From Endomychus coccineus (Eukaryota > Arthropoda > Insecta > Coleoptera > Endomychidae), in the NCBI GenBank assembly GCA_958510875.1, contig OY294068.1:67806633-67870632 (forward strand): a stretch of DNA of 64,000 nucleotides, read 5' to 3'. Shown here one piece after another: positions 1-10,700 of this stretch. The number at the start of each line of letters is the position of its first letter. Within the stretch, counting starts at the first letter, position 1. The position numbers and the translations under genes are program-made. The notes below the pieces were generated by a model, which was given only the letters and a program-made list of their open reading frames with translations, was not told where the DNA came from and made no database searches.

Positions 1-905
1 ATGTTTCCTCCAGACATTTGGCCTGCAAATACAGGAAGTTTGCAGAGGAATACAAATGCGTGTGAGAGTTTTCAAAATAAAATTGATAATTATTGCACTA
101 ATTGTCACCCAAACGTATTTCAATATCTCGTATTCTAAATAGGATTCAAATTTATGTGTATTGCCAGTTAAATTTTTTAGAAAATAATGAATGTAGGAAA
201 ATATCGAAACTTGCACAAACTAACTTAGCCTTCATTGAATTCAAAATTTATCAGTTAGAAGACAGACAAATTGAAATTAAAGACTTTTAAACTGTATAAG
301 TTACAAAATCAATAAATTGATTTGAAATCATGAAGTTAGTCTTTTTATAATCTTTAATCAACAATCAAAAATATTTGACACTTGTTGAGCACTCTGTATA
401 TGGTAGAGTTTTATTTACAGTATAAAGTATGAAGACTATCTTAGTTCATGCTAACCATATGATTTTAAGTAGTTTCATCACTTTACCACAAGATGTCATT
501 AATTCCTTATAATTGCATGAACATCAAACTTTCAAAACACATCCATTTTTTATAATAAGTTTTTTTATAATTTTTTACCAATTTGTTATCTAAAATCACA
601 TATTCCTCACCATTAGAATAGCTATTTTGTAGCTTCCTGAATTTCAACTGTTGAACATGTATTATAAAAATCAAAAATGAAAATTTTCGTATAAACTTTA
701 ATTATCCGGAAATGAAGCCATACGATTATAAATAATTTTGTATATTGAACGTAGCTCAATCTCTTAAAAAATGTTACCACAAATTAACAATTTGCAATAT
801 TATTAATTAAAAAATACTATTTTGATCAAATTTTGAAATAAAAAGATTTTTACAACTGTTTTAACAAATTTTGATACATTTTTATTTATCACAGCCTTGC
901 TTTAT
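1..905. other. No gene recognised
   Basis: A/T-rich sequence without a recognisable coding domain, TIR or tandem array. The only longer frame (102-290, +) has low-complexity, Leu/Ile/Lys-rich composition expected of non-coding A/T-rich DNA. Confidence 0.5.
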
Positions 906-1005
906 ATATACCTGAGGATGAGGTGTAATAATTGACCTCGAAACCTGTTTACGGATCTACAAAAAAGTGGATTGTGAGAATTAAACATTATAATATTAAT
1001 ATCAA
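906..1005 (+). mobile_element. PLE-type terminal hairpin fragment
   Basis: Positions 911-945 contain CTGAGGA, then T, then a stem GAGGT/ACCTC around an A/T-rich loop, followed directly by GAAACC. This is the arrangement seen next to Penelope-like coding remnants elsewhere in the window (3589-3622, 4802-4832, 7803-7834). A short A/T-rich tail follows. No coding part is attached, so I read it as a solo PLE end. Family membership is inferred from the hairpin only. Confidence 0.45.
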
Positions 1006-2163
1006 TTAATGAAGCCTATTTGAAAATTTTAACAAGTTGATTGTGATAATTTATGTCCTTTGAGTAATTTTTGGAAAAATAGTATGTCTACCATGTCGGA
1101 AAAGCGACATTCCCGTAATATGTATTACCATCCTTAGCTTGCGCCTCGACAGGCAATCTTTACAGTAGTACGTTTAGCTCTTCTTACTATGTATACAATG
1201 TACTACTATTATGGTTAATGTTCGAAACAAGTAATATGATATTTGAGATTGAGTTATAAAGGCAACTTAAATGTCACAAATCTATTCTGATTCCTAATCG
1301 CTCGAGTTACCAGATAAAGGAGGATGTTGCTACATTTTGGAGGAGTGCTTTGAATGTCAAAAACGTGAAAACATGCTGTGAAAGCATGCAGTAATAATAT
1401 CCAGATTGAATAATTCTGACTAAATTGTCATTCATTAATGTATACCAAAGATTTTAATTGCATTGTTGCGTTAATATTCCGAAACTAGAAAGAAGAATGA
1501 TTGTTATTGTAATCCCCAATGTTCAGCTCCAGTAAGAGATCTCAAAATATTTATCATAATAATTCAGCAAAAAGGGGCTTACCTCCATTTCCTTTTAACC
1601 GACCTATGAATTATTCTATAGCGATCTTGAGTAGAGTCTACAATTTTGTGGAAAAAAAGAAATTGATTGAGTAAGAACATGTCACGTTTCCCCTATGTAG
1701 AGGAGATTTAGACTCCTAGATGATGCCAGGTCTCTTCCAGCCACAAATGAAAGATAAAAGATGCTGTCGTAGGGATGGGTTTGGAAGGAGAAGAGAAAGA
1801 CTTCGGAAAAAAAAAATAACGGCTCGGAACCAGTAATCTCAGTCTCTATACAAATGCTACTTAAGAGTATTCCGAAATAACGCTAAAATGATCTACTGCT
1901 TGATTTTGACTAATCTAAAAGATTTTATATAGACATTAAGTCAACTTTACGATATTTGAGATTAATAACTGGAAACTATTTTACTGGGGCCCGGGAAATG
2001 GAAATCGACTCTTTAAGGGAGGGGTATGCCCTTAAAAATTTGTTTTTCACTTTATTTTATCCAGACACTTATGAATATTTCTAAGAATAATTGAATTTAC
2101 TATCATATTCACATAATATGAATGAAATAAGTACAAATTTCAAGGTTTGTAAATTTTGACTCC
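1006..2163. other. No gene recognised
   Basis: Nothing supported was seen here: no domain, no TIR pair, no tandem repeat beyond short A-tracts near 1808. Confidence 0.45.
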
Positions 2164-2328
2164 ATATTATGATTAAATACTTCAGAAGTTTGAGAATAAA
2201 ACTCAAATTTTACACAAAACTTTTAACATTTAATTTAAAAATGCTGACAAATTGTTTCACCACACTGTGGCATTATCAAAGCGAGGAGTTATCAACTAAA
2301 GCTAAATCTAAAAGTATGTCCTTAAATA

Positions 2329-2907
2329 TCAGGGATCAGAATGTGGAGCAAATTGAGGGATGGGGGTGGATAATGGTGGGAGTGTGTTTACAAAATTGTT
2401 AACAAGCGGTGAATTATATGTGTCGATTTGATCATTTAATATTACATTATTATTGTTTTTTGCGTGTTTCAAAATTTCTATGGATTCTAATATATTAAGT
2501 TTATGTCCTTTTTCCTGAATATGTAGAATATCAGGATTAAGGGTGAAATTGTGGTTATGTTCTAACAGGTGATTTGCGTAATTAGAGTCTTCTTTTTTGA
2601 GCCTGTAACTTCTCAAATGTTCATTGAACCTTACGCTGAAACTGCGTCCAGTTTGTCCTATGTACAAAGCACTACAGTCATCACATCTCAGTCTGTAAAC
2701 TCCAGATTTCTTTAAGTTATCTTTTTTTTTTTTAGATTTCGAGTTATTAATATACGAGCATAGGTTATTTGTTGTTTTAAAGGCGACGTTTTTATTCTGT
2801 TTTTTAAGGAATTGAGATGTTTTTAGTGAATGTTTACCTAAATATGTTAGACATGTGAAATTTGATAATTTCCATTTAGAATTAAACAGAATCGTAGATA
2901 TTGCCAA
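2329..2907 (-). pseudogene. PLE GIY-YIG endonuclease C-terminus, minus arm
   Basis: The frame carries the C-terminal nuclease of a Penelope-like retroelement, the domain that nicks target DNA in PLEs. It shows GVYRLRCDDC, then LYIGQTGR, then a basic RF-NEHLRSY segment. The CX2C pair between GVY and YIG is typical of Penelope nucleases. The first ~15 residues (from the start at 2907) are not PLE protein but read across the dimer junction. The reverse transcriptase is absent, so this is a 5'-truncated, non-autonomous copy. It is the mirror image of 2855-3541. Confidence 0.85.
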
Positions 2908-3541
2908 AAATAACGGTTATAATGTCAAGATAATTAATAAAATACTCCAAAATAAACTCAATAAAAAAGCCTTAAGCATAATTTATCCGCAAATTAATAA
3001 TAAAACAAAATCAAATTTCACATGTCTAACATATTTAGGTAAACATTCACTAAAAATATCTCAATTCCTTAAAAAACAGAATAAAAACGTCGCCTTTAAA
3101 ACAACAAATAACCTATGCTCGTATATTAATAACTCGAAATCTAAAAAAGATAACTTAAAGAAATCTGGAGTTTACAGACTGAGATGTGATGACTGTAGTG
3201 CTTTGTACATAGGACAAACTGGACGCAGTTTCAGCGTAAGGTTCAATGAACATTTGAGAAGTTACAGGCTCAAAAAAGAAGACTCTAATTACGCAAATCA
3301 CCTGTTAGAACATAACCACAATTTCACCCTTAATCCTGATATTCTACATATTCAGGAAAAAGGACATAAACTTAATATATTAGAATCCATAGAAATTTTG
3401 AAACACGCAAAAAACAATAATAATGTAATATTAAATGATCAAATCGACACATATAATTCACCGCTTGTTAACAATTTTGTAAACACACTCCCACCATTAT
3501 CCACCCCCATCCCTCAATTTGCTCCACATTCTGATCCCTGA
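2855..3541 (+). pseudogene. PLE GIY-YIG endonuclease C-terminus, plus arm
   Basis: A 228-residue open frame ends in a Penelope-type GIY-YIG nuclease: GVY at residues 105-107, CDDC at 111-114, YIG at 118-120, and a basic helix with NEHL near 131-134. Residues 1-55 look like the linker after the reverse transcriptase thumb, present here but not in the minus arm. The RT catalytic domain is missing, so the copy is truncated even though the remaining frame is open. The stop is followed within 50 bp by the PLE hairpin (3589-3622). The ATG at 2855 lies in the overlap with the opposite arm and is probably not a native start. Confidence 0.85.
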
Positions 3542-3745
3542 TATTTAAGGACATACTTTTAGATTTAGCTTTAGTTGATAACTCCTCGCTTTGATAATGC
3601 CACAGTGTGGTGAAACAATTTGTCAGCATTTTTAAAGTAAATGTTAAAAGTTTTGTGTAAAATTTGAGTTTTATTCTCAAACTTCTGAAGTATTATGAAT
3701 TTACACTACGTAAACGCCGAAACCATAGATATATTATGATTAAAT

Positions 3746-4608
3746 ATTATTATTTTTACCATAAATTCAGCAACTAAGTTCTTCGAAAGATGTAGCTACA
3801 TAACTTTTAAAACAAGACACTATTTCCCAACCCAACAATGGTTGATTTCATAATTATTTCGTGCTTGATGATAATATGCTAAAGATCTATCATATCACAT
3901 AATCTGTGGAAAAAGTAGTTACTTATCACAGGGCAACGACAAAAATGCACAGAATGTAGAAAAACCATTATCTAAATGATACCAATTTAGCAAGGGCAAC
4001 CCTTCAATGCTGGATACAATATTAAGTAAGCAAATTACTTTTTAATTATACTTTTAATGATTTCCTGCAGTCCAGTCTTGATAGTTCTCAAATGAGTAAT
4101 AACCTTTTTCTTGTAACTGCAATGAATATAAGACAATTAATTATAGTTCGCATTTGGTATTTGTAATTATGACCACAAAAATAATCGTACATAATGTAAT
4201 ATATTTGCCTGTTGAGGTAATAAAATGGGATTTAATCGAGTTCCTGCAAATTCGTATGAATGTAATTACTACTGCAGAATGTTCAATCATCAGGCTTCTT
4301 AGGAAATTGCTTATTTTACGTGACATGCAAATGGAATTAACATTCACAACTGAAAATGTATGCTAATGCATACAGTTTCTTGTTTTTATCCTGAGTTTGT
4401 GTTCTGAGAGCTATGAGTGGGTTTGTGTAAATAAAAAGTAGAATAAATATGACAATTGTTTTATGATGGGTCGGCGTTGTAGAAGTGAAAGGAAATTCTA
4501 GTTTTTATGATCGTCAGCCCCTCACAAAGAATCGTCATGGTATACTCAATCAACAAGATTCTTGGTAATTGGTAAAATTCAATCACGTTTGTTAGATATC
4601 ATTATTAT
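3746..4608. other. No gene recognised
   Basis: Overlapping frames on both strands at 4141-4366 are mirror shadows of each other, with no recognisable domain. No repeat structure was seen. Confidence 0.4.
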
Positions 4609-5431
4609 TAAGCTATTGCTTAGAATTTCGAACATTCAATAAGAAAGATTCTGGGGAACGGAAAACGTATATAAATATTGGATGTATATAAGTTAACCTA
4701 TGGAAAACTATAATGAAGATTCTTGACCCACGTATGAATTATATATAAATTCTCGGGAAATAGGTCGCATCAACACTTATGCTTTATATTTTCGTCTTTA
4801 CGTACTTTCCGGTCTCACCACCATCATCAGGAGACTTATTATTTCAATAACCTGATTACTTAAAACTAATTGTATTAACACAAAGCGTCCTAATCGCACC
4901 AATTTCATCCAAAATGCCAACGTCGCCGAAACGAACAGCAACACGAAATCGAAATTGTAAAACACAACAATATTATAAGTATTATATATTAAGAATCCAC
5001 TGCTAAGTAGATATCTCAAAAAATACGACAACATGTCATCAAGCTCTAAGAACGACTAACAAACGAGATGAGTTCAAGTATTTACTTTCGAACCAGATGT
5101 CATGATTTATTAGGTGATGAAAGAAGGTCTGGCCTCTTGAATATACTTTTGTCATTCTACCTAAATATACTTTTAACTTATAGGACGCATGTGAGAATTT
5201 GCAAGAATACTAATTAATTAAGTTTGTATAAATATGACTTAGGGTCTGCACATCACTCCTATGATTTACAGATTTTGAGTCACGTTTTATGTGAATCATC
5301 CCCAGAATAGATCTTTTATAATAATTGGTTTCCGCAGTTAAGATATTAACATTCTTGTAATCGAATTGATGGTTATAATCAAAGCAATGTTTAGCAAGGG
5401 CGGTGGAATTTTCTAAGTTCTAAGCTATTGC
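4609..5431 (-). mobile_element. PLE-A copy 1: 3' end with terminal hairpin
   Basis: Read on the minus strand, this is a 5'-truncated PLE. It has a GIY-YIG C-terminus (5416 to 5210), a 3' untranslated part (about 5209 to 5060, which recurs at 12985-13130 in plus orientation), then the terminal region shared by all PLE-A copies (5045 to about 4711). That terminal region contains the hairpin at 4802-4832: CTGATGA, T, GGTG/GACC-type stem, then a GAAA-like box diverged to GGAAA. TAAGCTATTGC occurs at 4609-4619 and at 5421-5431 and may be an 11-bp target duplication; 4620-4711 would then be a terminal tail. This copy ties the 'repeat A' sequence to a PLE coding frame. Confidence 0.75.
5210..5416 (-). 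pseudogene. PLE-A GIY-YIG nuclease C-terminal tail
   Basis: The minus-strand translation, stopping at 5210-5212, includes STALAKHCFDYNHQFDY and SILGMIHIKRDSKSVNHR, ending SHIYTNLIN. This matches the region after the YIG helix in Penelope-like nucleases, where an AxHxxxxxH segment and a MIHI segment are characteristic. The GVY/YIG core itself is missing because the copy is 5'-truncated near 5417, where an in-frame stop and unrelated sequence begin. The RT is absent. The frame is otherwise uninterrupted, and identification rests on family recognition without a search. Confidence 0.75.
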
Positions 5432-5454
5432 ATAGCTTTTATCGCGGGCTTTGA

Positions 5455-5676
5455 GCGCGGCGACCGAATCATGAAATTCCGTAACGAAAATAACCTAACA
5501 CCCCCCACTCCGCCTACCATGTAGCTCGGCAGAGCGTTCGCTTAACGTGTATGTATATGGTACGACTGTACGAAGCTCGCACGGATCGAGACGAGCTGCT
5601 CCGAAATCGGACGAATACGTAAGCAGCTGTTTGTGAGAAAGTATATAGGTGTATAGGTATCTATCATATCTTTATA
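5455..5676 (+). other. GC-rich segment with tRNA-like A and B boxes
   Basis: A GC-rich island in A/T-rich surroundings. Positions 5522-5536 (TAGCTCGGCAGAGCG) look like the D-arm/box A of a tRNA and are followed by TTCGCTT. Positions 5583-5592 (GGATCGAGAC) resemble box B. The spacing of about 50 bp fits an internal RNA polymerase III promoter. A complete cloverleaf cannot be folded by eye, so a tRNA-derived SINE head is more likely than a tRNA gene. A promoter fragment of the neighbouring Helentron relic is also possible. Confidence 0.3.
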
Positions 5677-6225
5677 ATGCCACACTCACCGCATGTGCGC
5701 CCCGTAAGTATACATGTAGGTATATATACTGTTCCAAAAGGTGGGGTAACTATTTACCAAAATAATAATAATGTTACTAATATTATGACTCCGAATATTG
5801 AAATAAATATTGCACACGTTAGTGATGTTAATGTTAGGCGCTCATTTGTTGGAGATATTTGTGCGTGCTTATGCAAACTTAGAAATGGCCTACACATAGT
5901 CATGGTAGCAATTTACATTTATCCGAATCCAAAATTGGACGAGGTAGAGCACTTTATTCATCGCACTTCACTGGAGTACACTGAAGAAGGATCGAAAATA
6001 CTTGGTACAAATGGTAATAAATTTCCACTTATCTTGGCTGGCGATTTCAACATCAACTTCGCTGATAAAAAATCAGAGCGGTTGACAACTTTTCTTTCGG
6101 AAAAATTGAATTTGAAAATGAATAATGATTGACGCGGTATTTTCCAGATATTTAGAGGATATCAAGTCTCAAACTTTATTTCAGTTACCATAAGCCTATA
6201 GTTTCAATGATAAAAATTCCTGAAT
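5677..6225 (+). pseudogene. Helentron-type EEP endonuclease fragment
   Basis: The frame 5677-6132 holds an endonuclease/exonuclease/phosphatase (EEP) fold. Visible pieces are GGVTIYQNN (start of the conserved core), VGDICACLCKLRNGLHIVMV, VAIYIYPNPK and LILAGDFNINF, which contains the catalytic GDFN motif. After a small deletion and frameshift near 6125 the next frame gives IDAVFSRYLEDIKSQT, the ID-containing motif that closes EEP domains. The IY-P-P/EEGSK pattern is the one I associate with the C-terminal nuclease of arthropod Helentrons (PIF1-helicase fusions). No helicase or Rep domain is nearby. A non-LTR endonuclease is the alternative. It is broken and non-functional. Confidence 0.65.
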
Positions 6226-6435
6226 AACCTACATGTATTGTAAGATAATAAAAATATTTTAAACGATATTAACTTCTCATTTATTCAATAAAAAAAAAAA
6301 TTTGTTTTCTTATCGGTCACCACGTTCAAAAAGTGTAACTTGAATTGATATCAAAGAAAAAAAAATACTGCATAAATAAAAAATAAATAAATAATTATAA
6401 TTGCATAAGTTGATAAAAAATGCTACGCAATAGCT

Positions 6436-6760
6436 TTACCGTGGCAGTCCAAGAGTGCCACACGTTTTTTTATTTCTTGTACTATACTTATGGCCATACA
6501 TTCTTTTTAGTGAATATTGTTTAGAGATTCCAGTATAAGTCCCATCACAATCTAAACAATTTAATTTGTATGCTGTGTGGGTTTGTTTATCTTTAGGTAT
6601 TACAGGTTTTAGATTTGAGAAATATTTCCCAACACAGTTAGTAGGTTTATGCGCAACATTTATATCATACTTTTTCAAACATTTCTCAATTTTCTCTGAG
6701 GTCTCCGAAATGTATGGTAAAGTTTTATAATTGTCTGTATTACATTTTATGTTATTTTGT
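6436..6760 (-). pseudogene. PLE GIY-YIG nuclease fragment, third family
   Basis: The minus strand encodes SEKIEKCLKKYDINVAHKPT, then VGKYFSNLK, KDKQTHTAYKLNCLDCDGTY and TGISKQYSLKRMYGHKY. This is the linker plus GIY-YIG core of a Penelope-type element: the YKLNCLDC box corresponds to GVY-RL-C-DC, and TYTG-SKQ to YIG-T-R. The match with the PLE at 2855-3541 is clear in layout but the sequences differ, so this is another lineage. It is cut off at about 6436 before the C-terminal helices. Upstream (towards 6850) the frame decays. Confidence 0.75.
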
Positions 6761-6853
6761 ATGACGATGCATCATAGATTTTGTTTATTCTCTCTTTAAT
6801 GATAGGATTGGAGAATGTGTGAATGGCTACCCAAAAACATTCATTGATTGGTC

Positions 6854-6880
6854 CCTGACGATGACATAGTAGTGTCAAAA
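6854..6880 (+). repeat. Degenerate PLE-type hairpin
   Basis: CTGACGA, T, a short GACA/TGTC stem and an AAAA in place of GAAA follow the same plan as the other PLE-end hairpins. It lies just upstream of the minus-strand PLE relic. The match is weak and could be chance. Confidence 0.3.
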
Positions 6881-6899
6881 TAATATTAAATATATTCTA

Positions 6900-7402
6900 C
6901 CTACTATTAGTGTCAATTGTGGATTTTATTTAACCACATCAACAAATATAATGTTTTATGAATTTTATTGAATACCGGATATATAGAATAAAATAATTCT
7001 ATTATGGACCTACCTATATTTATATACAAAATGAAAATGGATCTAGAAATAGCAGTTATCAAATGGAAATAAAATGTTTAGATGAAAAGATAGGTAAATA
7101 TATATTTATTGCCACTTTTGCTATAAAGCGTTTTTTTTTACATAAAACCAAAGTTCCTGAAGCATCTGTTTCATTATTAGATATAAAATTTTAACTCAGT
7201 GTGTTTCAAAATCGAAGCGCATATATTCGACCATCAAGTACAGACAAAAACCAGTCAAAAAACTTTTCACATTTTCATTTTCATTCACCGATGCTGTTAA
7301 TTTATTATAAATCGTCATACTTATACGTTCTTGGAGATTTTTATATCTATGTAAAATGATACATTCTCAATTACTCAATAAATCTATTGATAAATATTGA
7401 TC
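6900..7402. other. No gene recognised
   Basis: A/T-rich; no domain, TIR or array seen. Confidence 0.4.
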
Positions 7403-7916
7403 TGTACAGACTTAATAATGATTCTTGACTCATGTATGAATTATATATACATTCTTGGGAAATAGTTCACACCAACACCAACACATATGCTAAAAGGAGA
7501 ATTCTTAAAACTAATTGTATCGAGCACAAAGCGTCCTTATCATATTAATTTCAATTAAAAATGCCCACGTCGCCGAAATGAACAGAAACAAGAATAATCG
7601 AAATTGTAACACATTAATGTTCTAAGTAGATGAATATGTATCAAGAAGCCACTGTACAGCAATCTTAATCGAAGTCATTCATTGCGTGTTTCTGTTTGTT
7701 TCGGCGATGTGGGCCTTTTTAATTGAAATTAATGGGATTAGGACGCTTTGTGCTTCATACAATTAGTTTTAAGATTTCCCGTTTGAAACAGGAGTTTGAC
7801 TTCTGGCGATGCTTGTGAGACCGCACCGAAACGTACTTAAAGACGGAAATAATAAGCATATTATGTGTTAGTGTAACCTATTTCCCGAGAATTTATATAT
7901 GATTTTGTACAGACTT
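7403..7916. mobile_element. PLE-A copy 2: inverted dimer of 3' ends
   Basis: A palindromic insertion made of two PLE-A 3' ends head to head. The left arm (7414-7610) is the reverse complement of the right arm (7688-7905). Both show the GTCGCCGAAACGAACAG-type box near the middle, a GCGTCCTTAT-type box, and the GGGAAATAG terminal box. The right arm keeps the hairpin (7803-7834, CTGGCGA ... GAGACC ... GAAACG). The left arm has lost it through a deletion near 7490. TGTACAGACTT at 7403-7413 and 7906-7916 is a perfect 11-bp target duplication. There is no coding sequence. Confidence 0.8.
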
Positions 7917-9925
7917 GAATTATCTGTTTAAATCATTTAAATGCAAATTCAATGTCATAATTAATAAGGGAATTATTAGTTGAACTGAACGAATAAATAA
8001 ATATCAGTAAATTATTTCACAAGAGTCTATTCAATACTTCCAATTATTCATATATTTTAAACTGAGGAGGAATGTAACGGAACATAATAATTACTAAAGT
8101 ATTTATTTATTGTTATAATTTTGAGACATGAAGTAGAATTTTGAAACGTACGCCACGTGCATTTTTCAACAACCTCATCCATCAAGATCTGAGAAAGATA
8201 AAACGGTAAACTACAAGAGCGATGTCGTAATTTCAAACTATTTATTCATCGAAACTTATTCTAACAGATTGTTATTTTTATTTATCTTCTGACCCACTTC
8301 TACATATCCCGCCACTGACTGACACTTTGATATTTGAATGTTCTCAACATGTAAATTATATAAGCAAATAATGTACCACATTGCATAGTTGCTATTAAAC
8401 GTTGATAATTTGAACGCAATAAAGAGGATTACAAAACCTATTCAATACATGCCAATTCAAAATATCGCTTACAAAAAGAAGAAAAAGGATGCTTTACATA
8501 GAATCTAAATAGAACTATCGATTAAGTATAATATGGAAAATGTCGATATAGTGGTGAGTCTCTCTAGCGGTATATAATTCAAAGAAATATAATCATATTT
8601 TATAAGAGTCAACTTTTGAAGCATTCTTTTTAAATAGAATGGTACTTATTTGAGGAAATCAGTCAATAGAGAGTGAAAATGCGTATTTAATGATGTATCA
8701 CGTTCCTATACCTAAAATGCATAGTATTTAAAATGAAAATTGAAAACCGCCATCTTTTAGATGACTTTAGCAGCATTGACAGATATTCCATATAATTAAG
8801 CAAATTCGAATATTTTCAATTCTTTAACATTTGTGAACAATGGGAAAAAAGTAATTAACAGTACATGTAGAACATTCAATGAAATGTATCCGCAACTAGT
8901 ACCAATGAACCCACAACCATTTAAAAGAATGCGAAACCATTTTGTTAGATTTGGCAAACCGATACGCGGGCAGTGTATTATCCATACGTATTACATCAAA
9001 TGAAAATAATGAAATTAAAGTTTTGGCCTTTTTTGAAGCAAATTTCATTTCTTCTATTTGTTGGATGCTTGTGGATTGAGGCATTTCCTTTAGTTTCATC
9101 CAGAAGAGTATGAAGAATCATGAACTTCATAATTTTGAATGTATCACTGTCCATGAATGGAATCCTCAAGATTCAGGTAGAACCATTTTATTAGAATAGA
9201 CATAACTGCATTAATTCGCACATAAGAAAACCTTCAAGTTTCAAAAAGGATTATTCATTCTAATGAAGCAAAATCCTCATGTTCTACGACAAAAGAATTT
9301 TGAATATGCCTCCAATCTTAATGTGATTTGTTTATTGATGGACATTGATTTTTGTTACCATATTTAAGTTTTCATTTAATTTACCTCATAATCAATATCT
9401 TTTATGCTGTTAGCCAGGAAAAAATTTGGGGTTGGGGGCGGTTCTGTGGGTTCAACGTGACATATTTACTAAGTCGTTTTTATTTTGGTTTCCGACTAAT
9501 ATAATAATAAAAAAATCTATGTGAGTTATAAATAGTCTTATTATATTTTAAAGTGAAATCAAATACGTATGCACAGAAATGTTAACGTAACTATTAGAGC
9601 AGAAAATTCAATAAGTATATATACATATTATAGTCACATTTCAGGGAGTTCGGACTTGGTTGGACCAGTTACTATAAACTCAATCATATCGTTGAAGACG
9701 TAGATGGATAAGCCGATTGAACTTATGAAGTTGGCCTACCAGATCTCCCGATTTGAGACTGATGGATTTTCATCTTTGGAACCGTATAAAGGATGGAGTG
9801 AATCGATCTTCGGTCGGAAATAAGAATAAGAAGTACTGGATGGGACTATTAGAAATTTGGGAGGTCTAATTCTCTTCTTGATAAACTTCCATCATATGGT
9901 TTTCCGCCTCAACTTTGTCGCTTAC
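7917..9925. other. No gene recognised
   Basis: Long A/T-rich stretch. A minus-strand frame at 8896-9099 (67 codons) has ordinary composition but no recognisable domain and no supporting splice or repeat context. A LINE fragment may begin as early as 9650. Confidence 0.4.
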
Positions 9926-10700
9926 TATCGTTTTGGCACCAATTTTGCGAATCTTTCTTGGCACCAATTTTGTTTCTGCTCCATATAAACGATTTGCTGG
10001 AAGTGACGTACCGCTTTCTCATCTAGAGCCTCTGTACCATCAAATGAAGCCAGAGGAGCGATACAGAGATAGGCTGACGCAATTAATGGAGATCCGGCAA
10101 ATATTTAGAAATGGGGATCTAATAATCCAATGGAGTTTAATGCTACCAAAACTCAAGCTTGCGTCTTCTGTAGGAAGGCGGTTCTCACAATCTATAATAT
10201 GATGCTGTCAGGTACAACTATTCCTATGAAGTCTTCCATATCCATTTTCGGGATCACCACCAACAGCACCCTCTCATGCAACGATCATGTGAGGTCCATT
10301 GCGAAAACCGCTTCACAAAAAGTTGGTTTCCTATTCCGTGCCAAGAGCTACTTTTCATCCTAGCTGCTCCTTATAAAACCACAGATTCGACCTGTCCTGG
10401 AGTAGGTACTGCTCACATGTTTGGGGTTCGAATCCTAAACATACTCTGAAGCTCTTGGATTCTATCCAGTAGACAGCTATTCGTCTGATTGATGATGTCA
10501 CATATACGAGTTCATTGACCTCTCTAGAACATCGTAGAAAGGTGGGAGATCTCTCCCGTTTCTATAGATTTTTCTATCGAACAGCAAAGTCTTCATTTAA
10601 ACCTCCAAACCTTCAAGAAACATCCGAATGCATATCTCCTCTAACAACATTCCACCGCTGACTCACACGATGTTCCTCAAATATTATAGGTTTCCTTCTG
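9926..10700 (+). pseudogene. Non-LTR retrotransposon RT C-terminus, broken
   Basis: Across several frames the pieces follow the C-terminal half of a CR1/Jockey-group reverse transcriptase. LAPILFLLHINDLLEVT (from about 9957) is the GSVLGPLLF-like segment and NPMEFNATKTQACVF (about 10125) follows the catalytic strand. FGITTNSTLSCNDHV and AKTASQKVGFLFRAK follow. At 10390-10690 come QIRPVLEYCSHVWG, LLDSIQ-TAIRLIDD and SLEHRRKVGDLSRFYRFFY. The YADD box is lost or scrambled near 10030. Fragments of the same family lie at 19095-19445 and 46985-47400 on the minus strand. Confidence 0.8.

Larger units (their letters stand above)
2164..3745. mobile_element. PLE inverted dimer with 16-bp target duplication
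   Basis: Two 5'-truncated copies of one Penelope-like element lie head to head. The minus-strand copy runs about 2864 down to 2180, and the plus-strand copy about 3011 up to 3692. The arms are near-identical by eye, differing mainly in the length of a lysine-coding A-tract. The 146-bp spacer (2865-3010) belongs to the plus copy and encodes PLE sequence missing from the minus copy. The 16-mer ATATTATGATTAAATA lies at 2164-2179, directly beside the left arm, and again at 3730-3745, 37 bp beyond the right arm. It is best read as a target-site duplication, so the dimer inserted as one unit. Each arm ends with a hairpin (2249-2282 minus; 3589-3622 plus) just after the ORF. The near-identity suggests a recent origin or gene conversion. 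Confidence 0.85.

Noticed and set aside
2169..2402. Frame on the strand opposite the PLE nuclease (mirrored at 3468-3680)
   Set aside because: It is the antisense of the PLE 3' end; both copies are shadows of the inverted dimer.
4798..5034. Hydrophobic 78-codon minus frame, possible membrane protein
   Set aside because: It is the PLE-A untranslated terminal region; other copies have stops in this frame.
10421..10437. Perfect tRNA box-B-like GGTTCGAATCC
   Set aside because: It lies inside the LINE sequence encoding CSHVWGSNPKHTL and has no box A or cloverleaf around it.
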